Below are positions 1-7,598 of a DNA stretch of 64,000 nucleotides, piece by piece. This stretch comes from Microbacterium sp. CFH 31415 (GTDB lineage: Bacteria; Actinomycetota; Actinomycetes; Actinomycetales; Microbacteriaceae), in NCBI RefSeq assembly GCF_022538185.1, contig NZ_JAKYXC010000006.1, positions 186,001 to 250,000 of the forward strand. Reading direction: 5' to 3'. Under the pieces are notes generated by a model that saw only the letters and a list, made by a program, of their open reading frames with translations, did no database searches and was not told the DNA's origin. A program made the translations under genes and the position numbers. Each line of letters begins with the position of its first letter. Position 1 is the first letter of the stretch.

Positions 1-1
1 C

Positions 2-1276
2 CGTGACGACATCAGCTTCTCGGACGGCACCCCGCTGACCTCGGCCGACGTCGTCTTCTCGCTCAACCGCGTGAAGAACGTGCAGGGCAACGGCTCGTTC
101 CTGATGGCGGGCCTGACCGTCGAGGCGCCCGACGAGACGACGGTCGTCATCACGTCGGAAGAGCCGAACACCGCCGTCCCGGCGATCGTGACGAGCCCCA
201 CGCTCGGCATCGTGAACAGCGCCCTGGTCAAGGAGAACGGCGGAACCGACGCCGAGGGCGCCGCCGACGCCGACACGGCGGAGGAGTTCCTCAACGAGAC
301 GTCGGCCGGCAGCGGTCCCTACACGATCGAGTCGTTCGACACGACGACCGAAACGGTGCTGGTCGCCAACCCCGAGTACTGGGGCGACGGACCGGTCTAC
401 GACCGTGTCGTGCTGCGCAACGCCACCGCCGAGGCCCAGCTCATGGACGTCCAGAGCGGAACGGCGCACGTCGCCCTCGACCTGGGCTCCGACCAGATCG
501 CCGGGCTCGGCTCGGACGTCGTCGTCAGCACCTCGCAGTCGCCGACGATCTTCTTCATGTTCCTCAACGCCAACCCCGCGGTGTCGGAGATCACGTCGAA
601 CCCCGACTTCCGCGAGGCGGTCAAGTACGGGCTGGACTTCGACGGCATCCTCGAGCTCGCGGGCGAGGGAGCAGAGCGCGCATACGGCATCGTCCCGTCG
701 TCGTACCTCGGCGCCATCGGCCCCGACGGCGCCGTGGAACGTGACGTGGATCGCGCCAAGGAGGCAGCCGCGCGCGTCGGCGGCGACCTGTCGGTCGACC
801 TCGAGTACGCCAGCGACTTCTCGAGCAACGGCCTGTCGATGCAGCCCTTCGCCGAGCGCATCGCCTCGCAGTTGGCCGAGGTCGGCATCACGGTGAACCT
901 GAAGCCCGGTCCCATCGCCACGACGCTCGAGAGCTACCGCGCGGGCAGCGAGCAGGTCGGCCTGTGGCTGTGGAACCCGGACTACCCGGACTCGGCCGAC
1001 TACCTGGCCTTCGGCCCGGGTGAGGTCGTCGGGCTCCGCGCCGGCTGGGAGGCAGGCGCCGCGCCCGAGCTCGAAGCCGTCATGGCCGAGGTCTCGACCG
1101 AGACCGACGTCGACGCCCGCGAGGCGCTCTACCAGGAGTTCCAGCAGCTCCACAACGAAGCGGGCGTGATCATCCCGCTGTTCCAGCCGGCGGCTTCGGT
1201 CGTCGCAGCTTCGGCGATCGGGGAAGTGAAGTACGACCCGGTATTCTCGCTGGACATCGCGGCCATCGGTCGCTGA
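2..1276 (+). CDS. ABC transporter substrate-binding protein, SBP_bac_5 family (5' end cut by window)
   Basis: This is the extracytoplasmic solute receptor of an oligopeptide/dipeptide-type importer. The open frame runs in from the left edge (first codon at position 2). It begins inside the conserved segment FSDGTPLTSADVVFSLNRV typical of family 5 binding proteins, so the signal peptide and roughly the first 100 residues lie outside the window. The rest (about 424 residues) carries family features such as SGPYTIESF and a C-terminal NPDYPDSADYLAFG stretch. It is followed by a hairpin and then by permease and ATPase genes in the standard order. Family membership is clear; whether the ligand is a dipeptide, oligopeptide or another solute cannot be read from the sequence. 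Confidence 0.93.
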   Translation, partial: RDDISFSDGTPLTSADVVFSLNRVKNVQGNGSFLMAGLTVEAPDETTVVITSEEPNTAVPAIVTSPTLGIVNSALVKENGGTDAEGAADADTAEEFLNETSAGSGPYTIESFDTTTETVLVANPEYWGDGPVYDRVVLRNATAEAQLMDVQSGTAHVALDLGSDQIAGLGSDVVVSTSQSPTIFFMFLNANPAVSEITSNPDFREAVKYGLDFDGILELAGEGAERAYGIVPSSYLGAIGPDGAVERDVDRAKEAAARVGGDLSVDLEYASDFSSNGLSMQPFAERIASQLAEVGITVNLKPGPIATTLESYRAGSEQVGLWLWNPDYPDSADYLAFGPGEVVGLRAGWEAGAAPELEAVMAEVSTETDVDAREALYQEFQQLHNEAGVIIPLFQPAASVVAASAIGEVKYDPVFSLDIAAIGR

Positions 1277-1288
1277 TCCGACGCACAC

Positions 1289-1323
1289 GCTCCGAGGGGG
1301 GAGTTCGTCTCCCTCCTCGGAGC
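1289..1323 (+). terminator. Hairpin between binding protein and permease genes
   Basis: GCTCCGAGGGGGGAG at 1289-1303 pairs with CTCCCTCCTCGGAGC at 1309-1323: a 15-bp stem with one G-T wobble and a 5-nt loop (TTCGT). No T-run follows. It begins 12 nt after the binding-protein stop and 47 nt before the next start. Such hairpins in ABC operons often protect the receptor mRNA or partly attenuate downstream transcription. That role is inferred. Confidence 0.7.
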
Positions 1324-1370
1324 TCGTGCCGCCTCACCCGTCCCCCCACTGCAGAAATCCGAGGTGACCC

Positions 1371-2384
1371 GTGGCGTTGTTCATCGCCAAGCGGTTGGGC
1401 GCCGCCGTGCTCCTGGTCATCGGCACGATCCTCGTCGCGTTCCTCCTCACCGCCGTGCTCCCCGGCGACGCCGCGACTGCGCGGCTCGGCGAGCGCGCCG
1501 CTGCCGACCCCGAGCTCGTCGCCGCCATGCGCGAGCGCCTGGGCCTGGACCGCCCCCTCTACGAGCAGTTCTTCCTCTACGTCGCAGGCGTCACGCGCGG
1601 CGACCTGGGCGACTCTGTCCAGACGGCTCGCCCGGTGCTCACCGATCTGCAGCTCTTCGGCCCCGCATCAGCCGAGCTGGCTCTGGCCGCGACCCTCATC
1701 GCCGTCATCGTCGGCGGCGGGCTGGGCATCGTCGCCGCCCTGCGTGCGAACGGCCACCTCGACAACGCGCTGCGGGCCCTCAGCCTCGGCGGCGTCTCGA
1801 TCCCGATCTTCTGGTTCGCCCTCATCGCGACCGCAATCTTCTCCACCCAGCTGGGCTGGTTCCCCTCGTCGGGCCGGCTCGACGCGGGGGTGATCCCGCC
1901 CCCGCGGGTGACGGGCTTCTACACGATCGACTCGCTCCTCGCGGGCGACGTCCCGCTGTTCTTCCAGGCCGTCGAGCACCTGATCCTTCCCGCGATCGTG
2001 CTCTCGGCCGCGATGGTCGGACTGCTGATGCGCTTCACCCGCGCGTCGGTGCTCGACGTCCTCGGGCAGGAGTACATTCGCGCGGCCGAGGCCAAGGGAC
2101 TGAGCAGCCGCCGCGTCGTCTTCGGGCACGTGCTGCGCGGCGCGCTGGTCCCCGTCATCACCGTGGTCGGGACGGCCTTCGCCTCGCTGCTGGCGGGCAC
2201 CGTGCTCGTCGAGCAGATCTTCGCCTGGCCGGGCATCGGTTCGTACGCCTATCGTGCGGCGTCGACCCTCGACCTCTCCGCCATCGTGGGCGTCACGATC
2301 TTCGTCGCCCTGATCTACATCTTCGTCAACCTCGTGACAGACATCCTGTACGGGGTCATCGACCCGAGGATCCGACGCGCATGA
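1371..2384 (+). CDS. ABC transporter permease, DppB/OppB type
   Basis: This is a 337-residue inner-membrane permease, the first of the two channel subunits of the oligopeptide-type importer. The N-terminus MALFIAKRLGAAVLLVIGT is a membrane segment directly after the start, as in DppB proteins. GLDRPLYEQFFLYVAGVTRGDLG is the family's conserved external loop. The EAA loop that contacts the ATPase (EYIRAAEAKGLSSRRVVF) lies near residues 230-255. The start is GTG at 1371. The gene overlaps the next permease by 4 nt (ATGA), so the two are translationally coupled. Confidence 0.93.
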   Translation: MALFIAKRLGAAVLLVIGTILVAFLLTAVLPGDAATARLGERAAADPELVAAMRERLGLDRPLYEQFFLYVAGVTRGDLGDSVQTARPVLTDLQLFGPASAELALAATLIAVIVGGGLGIVAALRANGHLDNALRALSLGGVSIPIFWFALIATAIFSTQLGWFPSSGRLDAGVIPPPRVTGFYTIDSLLAGDVPLFFQAVEHLILPAIVLSAAMVGLLMRFTRASVLDVLGQEYIRAAEAKGLSSRRVVFGHVLRGALVPVITVVGTAFASLLAGTVLVEQIFAWPGIGSYAYRAASTLDLSAIVGVTIFVALIYIFVNLVTDILYGVIDPRIRRA

Positions 2385-3295
2385 CTGTCACCGAGCAAGC
2401 TCTCGACACGGTGGACCCCATCAGCTCCGCCGACGGCCGGCGATGGGTCCCGCGGTGGCGGCTTCCCGCCGCCTGGAGGCGGCCGCTGGCCATCGCGGGC
2501 GTCGTGATCGTCGTGTTCTGGGTGATCGTGATGATCTTCGCTCCGCTCCTGGCCCCGTACGACCCGCTCGCGCAGGATTCGGCGCGGTTCCTCCCGCCCT
2601 CTCCCGAGCACTGGTTCGGCACCGACGGCGTCGGACGGGACGTCCTCTCACGCGTCATCTACGGGTCGAGGATCAGCATCCCGATCGCGGTGATGCTGGT
2701 CCTGCTCTCCCTGGTGATCGGCGCGACGATCGGAGCGCTCAGCGGCTACTTCGGCGGCGGTGTCGACGCGGTCGCGATGCGCGTCGTCGACCTGTTCTTC
2801 GCCTTCCCCGCGATCATCCTCGCGATGGCGGTGTCGGCGGCTCTCGGGCCCTCGCTCGTCAACGCGGTCCTCGCGATCGTGGTGGTGTCGTGGCCCGCCT
2901 ACGCGCGAGTGACCCGATCGCTCGTGATCGGCCTGCGCGACAGCAACTTCGTCGCGGCCTCGCGGCTGATCGGCGCATCCCCTGCCCGCACCCTCGGGCG
3001 CGACATCGCCCCGAACATCCTGGGACCGATCGTCGTCATCTCGACACTCGAGCTCGGCAACGCGATCCTGCTCCTGGCGGGACTGAGCTACCTCGGCCTC
3101 GGCGCAGTGCCGCCTACCCCGGAGTGGGGGGCCATGGTCTCGGAAGGCTCGCGCGTGTTCTACAACTACTGGGTCGCCCTGTTCCCGGGTCTGGCGATCC
3201 TGAGCATCGTGCTCGCGTTCAACTTCATCGGCGACTCGCTCCGAGACGCCCTCGACCCCCGCACGTCGCGCGCCGTGCAGTCGATGGAGCTGTGA
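2381..3295 (+). CDS. ABC transporter permease, DppC/OppC type
   Basis: This is a 304-residue second permease subunit. It has the N-terminal cytoplasmic extension usual for DppC, one membrane segment, then the motif HWFGTDGVGRDVLSRVIYGS found in nearly all OppC-like permeases. The EAA loop (FVAASRLIGASPARTLGRDI) lies near residues 190-210. The start ATG at 2381 overlaps the upstream stop, and the end overlaps the next ATG by one base (TGATG). A longer frame exists upstream on the same strand, but it runs through the DppB gene in another frame, so the coupled ATG is the real start. Confidence 0.93.
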   Translation: MTVTEQALDTVDPISSADGRRWVPRWRLPAAWRRPLAIAGVVIVVFWVIVMIFAPLLAPYDPLAQDSARFLPPSPEHWFGTDGVGRDVLSRVIYGSRISIPIAVMLVLLSLVIGATIGALSGYFGGGVDAVAMRVVDLFFAFPAIILAMAVSAALGPSLVNAVLAIVVVSWPAYARVTRSLVIGLRDSNFVAASRLIGASPARTLGRDIAPNILGPIVVISTLELGNAILLLAGLSYLGLGAVPPTPEWGAMVSEGSRVFYNYWVALFPGLAILSIVLAFNFIGDSLRDALDPRTSRAVQSMEL

Positions 3296-4077
3296 TGGCC
3301 ACCCTTCTCGACATCCGCGACCTCCACATCACCGTCGGCGGGCGCGCGCTCGTCGACGGCGTCGACATCACCGTCGATCCGGGCGAGGTCGTCGGCCTCG
3401 CCGGCGAGAGCGGCAGCGGCAAGACGCTCACCGCCCTCACCGCCCTCGGCTTCCTCCCCGACAACGCCACGACCTCGGGACAGGTGCTGCTCGACGGGCA
3501 GGACCTCCTCGCGCTCGACGCCAAGGCTCTGCGCCGCCTGCGCGGCGACCGGGTCGCGATGGTGTTCCAGGATCCGATGACCTCTCTGCATCCGATGCTC
3601 ACGATCGAGACGCAGCTCACCGAGCATCAGCGCGTCCACCGAAGTCTCACCCGCAAGCAGGCCCGCGAGCGAGCGATCGAGCTTCTCGACCGCGTGCGCA
3701 TCCCCGACCCGCACGTCGCGATCCGTTCCTACCCGCACCGCTTCTCGGGCGGCATGCGCCAGCGGATCTCGATCGCCTCGGCCCTCGCGTGCGAGCCCGA
3801 GCTGCTGATCGCCGACGAGGTGACGACGGCACTCGACGTCACCGTGCAGGCCGGGATCCTCAATCTGCTCCAGGGTCTTCGGGAGGAGCTCGGCATGGCG
3901 ATGCTGTTCATCACCCACGACCTCGCGGTGATGAACGTGGTCTCGGACCGTCTCTACGTCATGCGATCGGGGAAGGTCGTCGAATCGGGTGTGACCCGTG
4001 ACGTGCTGGCCGAACCGCAGCACGAGTACACCCGGGCGCTCGTCGACGCGCTCCCCGACACGGAGGTGGCACGGTGA
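3295..4077 (+). CDS. ABC transporter ATP-binding protein, DppD type
   Basis: This 260-residue nucleotide-binding subunit powers the importer. Walker A GESGSGKT lies near residues 36-43, signature FSGGMRQR near 150, Walker B LLIADE near 170, and the switch histidine in FITHDLAV. The protein is shorter than typical DppD (about 320 residues): it stops right after the ATPase core and lacks the C-terminal oligopeptide-transporter extension with its Cys motif. The start ATG overlaps the stop of the permease gene, and the gene ends in a GTGA overlap with the partner ATPase. Confidence 0.92.
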   Translation: MATLLDIRDLHITVGGRALVDGVDITVDPGEVVGLAGESGSGKTLTALTALGFLPDNATTSGQVLLDGQDLLALDAKALRRLRGDRVAMVFQDPMTSLHPMLTIETQLTEHQRVHRSLTRKQARERAIELLDRVRIPDPHVAIRSYPHRFSGGMRQRISIASALACEPELLIADEVTTALDVTVQAGILNLLQGLREELGMAMLFITHDLAVMNVVSDRLYVMRSGKVVESGVTRDVLAEPQHEYTRALVDALPDTEVAR

Positions 4078-4946
4078 CCGCGCTGCAGGTCGAGGATGTC
4101 GTCGTCGAGTACAAGGTCGCGGGTCGCCCGACCGTCCGAGCCGTGGACGGCGTGTCGATCCATGTCGAGGCGGGCGAGGTGCTCGGGCTCGTCGGCGAGT
4201 CGGGGTGCGGCAAGTCATCGCTGGGGCGTGCCATCGTCGGCCTCAATCCGCTCGATTCGGGGAAGGTGCTCGTGGACGGCCGGTCCATCGCCCCGCTCGG
4301 GCGCCGCGCCCGGCCGGTCGCCGACCGGACGGTGCAGATGGTCTTCCAGGACCCGTACTCGTCGCTGAACCCCCGTCGCCGCGTGGGCCGCCAGATCCAG
4401 GATTCCGTGCCCGGCCGCGGAGGAGCCGCTCGGGTTCGCGAACTGCTCGAATCGGTCGGCCTGCCGGCATCGTCGGCAGCCCGGTTCCCGCACCAGTTCT
4501 CGGGCGGTCAGCGCCAGCGGATCGCGATCGCGCGGGCGCTCGCCTCGGAGCCGCGCGTGATCGTCGCCGACGAGCCGGTCTCGGCTCTGGACGCCTCGAC
4601 CCGGCTGCAGGTGGCGGGGCTCCTCTCCGACACCGCGACAGCACAAGGGGTCGCGCTGCTCATGATCTCGCACGACCTGTCGGGGCTTCGAGTGATCGCC
4701 GACCGGATCGCCGTCATGCACTTCGGGCGCATCGTCGAGGTCGCCCCGACCGATGTGATCTGGGCGGAGCCGCGGCATCCGTACACCCGCGAGCTCATCG
4801 GCGCGATCCCGCGCCTGGGCCGTGACGCCCCGATGCCCTCCGTGCCCGAACGCCGGGGAGCCGTCGTCCGCACCGACGAGGAGGCGCGCCTGGTCGAGTG
4901 CGCACCGGGGCACTTCGTCGCGGCCGAGGCGCTCGTCGCGTCCTGA
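4074..4946 (+). CDS. ABC transporter ATP-binding protein, DppF type
   Basis: This is the second ATPase subunit (290 residues). Walker A GESGCGKSS lies near residues 41-49, signature FSGGQRQR near 142, Walker B VIVADEPVSALDAS, and a shortened C-terminal extension contains HPYTRELIGAIP. With the preceding ATPase it completes a five-component oligopeptide-type importer. The GTG start at 4074 overlaps the upstream TGA. The reading frame ends 33 nt before the amidohydrolase, which has its own ribosome-binding site. Confidence 0.92.
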   Translation: MTALQVEDVVVEYKVAGRPTVRAVDGVSIHVEAGEVLGLVGESGCGKSSLGRAIVGLNPLDSGKVLVDGRSIAPLGRRARPVADRTVQMVFQDPYSSLNPRRRVGRQIQDSVPGRGGAARVRELLESVGLPASSAARFPHQFSGGQRQRIAIARALASEPRVIVADEPVSALDASTRLQVAGLLSDTATAQGVALLMISHDLSGLRVIADRIAVMHFGRIVEVAPTDVIWAEPRHPYTRELIGAIPRLGRDAPMPSVPERRGAVVRTDEEARLVECAPGHFVAAEALVAS

Positions 4947-4979
4947 CACGGATCCGCGCCGCCAATACAGAGAGGACCG

Positions 4980-6227
4980 ATGCAGGTGGGTGTAGTCACC
5001 TCGTTCGACACCAGAGGACATGCCGAGCTTCGCAATCTGCGGCTCGTCGACGTGGAGGATGGGGTCGCGCGGTCGGGCCTCGCGATCCGCGTGCGCGACG
5101 GCGTGATCGAGGCGATCGTCGCCGATGACACCCCCGCGGCGGGCGACTTGCCCGTGCTCGACATGGGCGGGGCGTTCGTGGCACCCGGCCTCATCAACAT
5201 GCACACCCACTTCTCGCTGTCGCTTCCCGGCCCGGTGGGGGAGCGACTGGAGTCGATGGATCCTGCCGGCATCGCCCTTTACATGGCGGACGGTGCTCGT
5301 CGCACGCTGCACAACGGCGTGACGACGGTGCGGTGCGTCGCCGAGAAGGGTCACGCAGACTTCGCGCTGCGAGAGGCGATCGGCAACGGCTGGGTGCAGG
5401 GTCCTCGCATCTACACCGCCGGTCGCGCGCTCGTATGCACGGGCGGGCATGGGCACTCCTCGGACGACACGATGGAGTGCGACGGTGCGGACGAGTTCGC
5501 CAGGGGGGTGCGCACGCAGATCCGCGCGGGGGCCGACCTCATCAAGATCATGATCTCTGGGGGCATCGCCGGCGAGCACGAGACGATCTCGACCCCTCAG
5601 CTCACAAACGAAGAGATGGCGGCCGCGATCTCGACCGCCCATGCGTGGGGCCGCAAGGTCACCGCGCACGCGGGGCCGGCCGCCGTGATCGCCGAGGCCG
5701 TGCGCCTGGGGCTGGACTGCGTGGAGCACGGGTACGAGCTGACCCCCGAGGTGTGTCGCGCGATGGTCGAGAACGGCACGGCGCTGGTGCCGACCCTCAT
5801 CGTGACCCGCTCGGGCGCGTTCTTCGACGAGCTGGGAGTGCCGCAGTGGATGCAGCAGCGCTCGCTCGGTGCGGGGGAGCGGCACATCGACTCCTACCGC
5901 ATGGCGCTGGAGGCCGGGGTGGAAGTGCTCCTCGGCAGCGACATGCCCCCGTTCTGGCCATTCGAGGGGACGTCCGCAGCCGTGCGCGAGCTCGAGCACA
6001 TGCACGACTTCGGACTGGATGCCGCGGGCACGCTGCGCGCCGGAACCCTCGCACCCGCCCGGTGGCTGGGCATCGACGACCGCGCCGGCAGCATCGCCGA
6101 GGGGAAATGGGCGGACCTGATCGCGCTCCCCGAAGACCCGCTGGCCTCGCCGTCCGCGCTGCGGAGCCTGGACTTCGTGATGCAGGGCGGCGTCGTCGTC
6201 CGCGACGACGGGCGGGTTCGGCGATGA
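4980..6227 (+). CDS. Amidohydrolase family metal-dependent hydrolase
   Basis: This 415-residue TIM-barrel hydrolase resembles imidazolonepropionase-like and prolidase-like amidohydrolases that cut cyclic amides or peptide-like bonds. Metal ligands are visible: H75 and H77 in NMHTHF, a candidate carbamylated lysine in DLIKIMISGG, histidines in KVTAHAG and CVEHGYE, and the catalytic aspartate D321 in LLGSDMPP. The C-terminal PARWLGIDDRAGSIAEGKWAD strand is the usual second half of the small beta domain. AGAGAGG at about 4969-4975 sets the ATG at 4980. It follows the importer in the same transcription unit, so it probably acts on the imported compound. No signal peptide is visible. Confidence 0.9.
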   Translation: MQVGVVTSFDTRGHAELRNLRLVDVEDGVARSGLAIRVRDGVIEAIVADDTPAAGDLPVLDMGGAFVAPGLINMHTHFSLSLPGPVGERLESMDPAGIALYMADGARRTLHNGVTTVRCVAEKGHADFALREAIGNGWVQGPRIYTAGRALVCTGGHGHSSDDTMECDGADEFARGVRTQIRAGADLIKIMISGGIAGEHETISTPQLTNEEMAAAISTAHAWGRKVTAHAGPAAVIAEAVRLGLDCVEHGYELTPEVCRAMVENGTALVPTLIVTRSGAFFDELGVPQWMQQRSLGAGERHIDSYRMALEAGVEVLLGSDMPPFWPFEGTSAAVRELEHMHDFGLDAAGTLRAGTLAPARWLGIDDRAGSIAEGKWADLIALPEDPLASPSALRSLDFVMQGGVVVRDDGRVRR

Positions 6228-6550
6228 CGCCCGGCGACGGCGACATGGAGCTGTACGACCTCGACGTGGTCGTCGACCGCATCGAGGGGCGCTCCGTCTG
6301 CGGCATGGCGGTGGGCGATCACTTCACCGTCACCGGCAGCAACGAGCTGCGCATCCCCGACGGCAAGCACTTCTGTCTGTACGCGCTCAGCGCCGCGCTT
6401 CCGCTGATCCCGGCGAAGCAGCGGCCGCTCCCGCCGTGCGACTGGCTCGAACGCGACAGCGAGGTCGCGTGCCCCGATCCCGAGGAGCGTCTGGTGATGC
6501 GCGTCGAGCGAAGGGCCCTTCGCCGCATGGACTCGAGCGAGCTCACGTGA
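6224..6550 (+). CDS. Small TIGR04076-like protein
   Basis: This is a 108-residue protein of unknown function. The arrangement VVVDRIEGRSVCGMAVGDHF, a middle region mentioning LYALSAALPLIP, and CPDPEERLVMRVERR near the end match the TIGR04076 pattern, in which a conserved Cys near residue 26 and a CPDP motif near residue 90 recur. The function of that family is not established; it often sits beside amidohydrolases and oxidoreductases. The ATG at 6224 overlaps the amidohydrolase stop, and the stop overlaps the GTG of the next gene, so all three are translationally coupled. Confidence 0.75.
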   Translation: MTPGDGDMELYDLDVVVDRIEGRSVCGMAVGDHFTVTGSNELRIPDGKHFCLYALSAALPLIPAKQRPLPPCDWLERDSEVACPDPEERLVMRVERRALRRMDSSELT

Positions 6551-7572
6551 ACGAATCAGGCGTGCCGATCACCCTCGGCCTTCAGACCGACAAAGCGCGG
6601 GGCTCGTACGCCCGGCTCGCGGTGCTCGCCGAGGAGCTGGACTTCTCGGGCGTCAGCGTCTTCTCCGATCTGCTCTACCAGTCCTCGATCGTGCCGCTCA
6701 TCGAGATGGCCTGGGCGACCGAGCGCATCCGTCTGGGGTGCGCGTGCTGGAACCCGTTCACCCTGCATCCCTACGAGATCGCGAACCAGGCGGCTCTGCT
6801 GGATGCTCACAGCGGGGGTCGTGCGTACGTCGGCCTGGCCCGAGGATCGTGGCTCGGCGCGATCGGACTTCAGCCGACGCGGCCGGTCGAGCACCTGCGC
6901 GATGCCGTCGGGTTCATCGACGCCCTGCTCGAGGGCGGTGGGCGCGGCTACGAGGGAAAGACCTTCCGGCTCGACGAAGGTGTGCGTCTCGTCTCGCCGT
7001 CTCGCCGGCTGCCGATCCTGATCGGCTCGTGGGGGCCGCGGGGAGCGGCGCTCGCCGGGGAGCACGCCGACGAGATCAAGATCGGCGGATGCGCCAACCC
7101 CGACATGATCCCCGTCACCCGGGAGCGGCTGCGGGTCGGAGCCGCCCGCGCGGGCCGTTCCGCCGAAGACGTCGGCATCGTGCTGGGTGCGGTCACGGTG
7201 ATCGACCGGGATCGCGCGACCGCTCGACGCGCAGCACGGCGCGAGGTCGCGATGTACCTCGACGTCGTCGCTGAACTCGATCCGACCGTGGAGCTGCCCG
7301 ACGACCTGCTCCCGGCTCTGAGGCAGCGGCTCGCCGAGGACCGCGATCACGCGGGGGCGCTCATCCCCGACGACATCCTCGACCGGTTCGCTTTCGCCGG
7401 GGATCCCGACGACATCGCGGCGCAGGCGCAGGGCCTCATCGACGCCGGGGTCGACCGCATCGAGTTCGGCACGCCCCACGGCATCGACGAGGCCGAGGGC
7501 ATCGGCCTGCTCGGTCGCGAGGTGCTGCCCCGACTGAGACCGCCGGCGCCCCGGCCCACGCCCGGCCGATAG
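6547..7572 (+). CDS. Luciferase-like (LLM class) flavin- or F420-dependent oxidoreductase
   Basis: This is a 341-residue TIM-barrel oxidoreductase of the bacterial luciferase / methylenetetrahydromethanopterin-reductase superfamily. Visible signs are the N-terminal VPITLGLQTD strand, RLGCACWNPFTLHPYEIA, the GRAYVGLARGSW loop, PILIGSWGPRGAALAGEHADEIKIGG and a C-terminal helix. The family uses FMN or F420 to oxidise, reduce or monooxygenate small substrates; which cofactor is used here cannot be decided. The GTG start at 6547 overlaps the upstream stop. A second family member lies at 11658-12662. Confidence 0.88.
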   Translation: MNESGVPITLGLQTDKARGSYARLAVLAEELDFSGVSVFSDLLYQSSIVPLIEMAWATERIRLGCACWNPFTLHPYEIANQAALLDAHSGGRAYVGLARGSWLGAIGLQPTRPVEHLRDAVGFIDALLEGGGRGYEGKTFRLDEGVRLVSPSRRLPILIGSWGPRGAALAGEHADEIKIGGCANPDMIPVTRERLRVGAARAGRSAEDVGIVLGAVTVIDRDRATARRAARREVAMYLDVVAELDPTVELPDDLLPALRQRLAEDRDHAGALIPDDILDRFAFAGDPDDIAAQAQGLIDAGVDRIEFGTPHGIDEAEGIGLLGREVLPRLRPPAPRPTPGR

Positions 7573-7598
7573 TTCTCGCCGACCCAGAGGAAAGCTGC

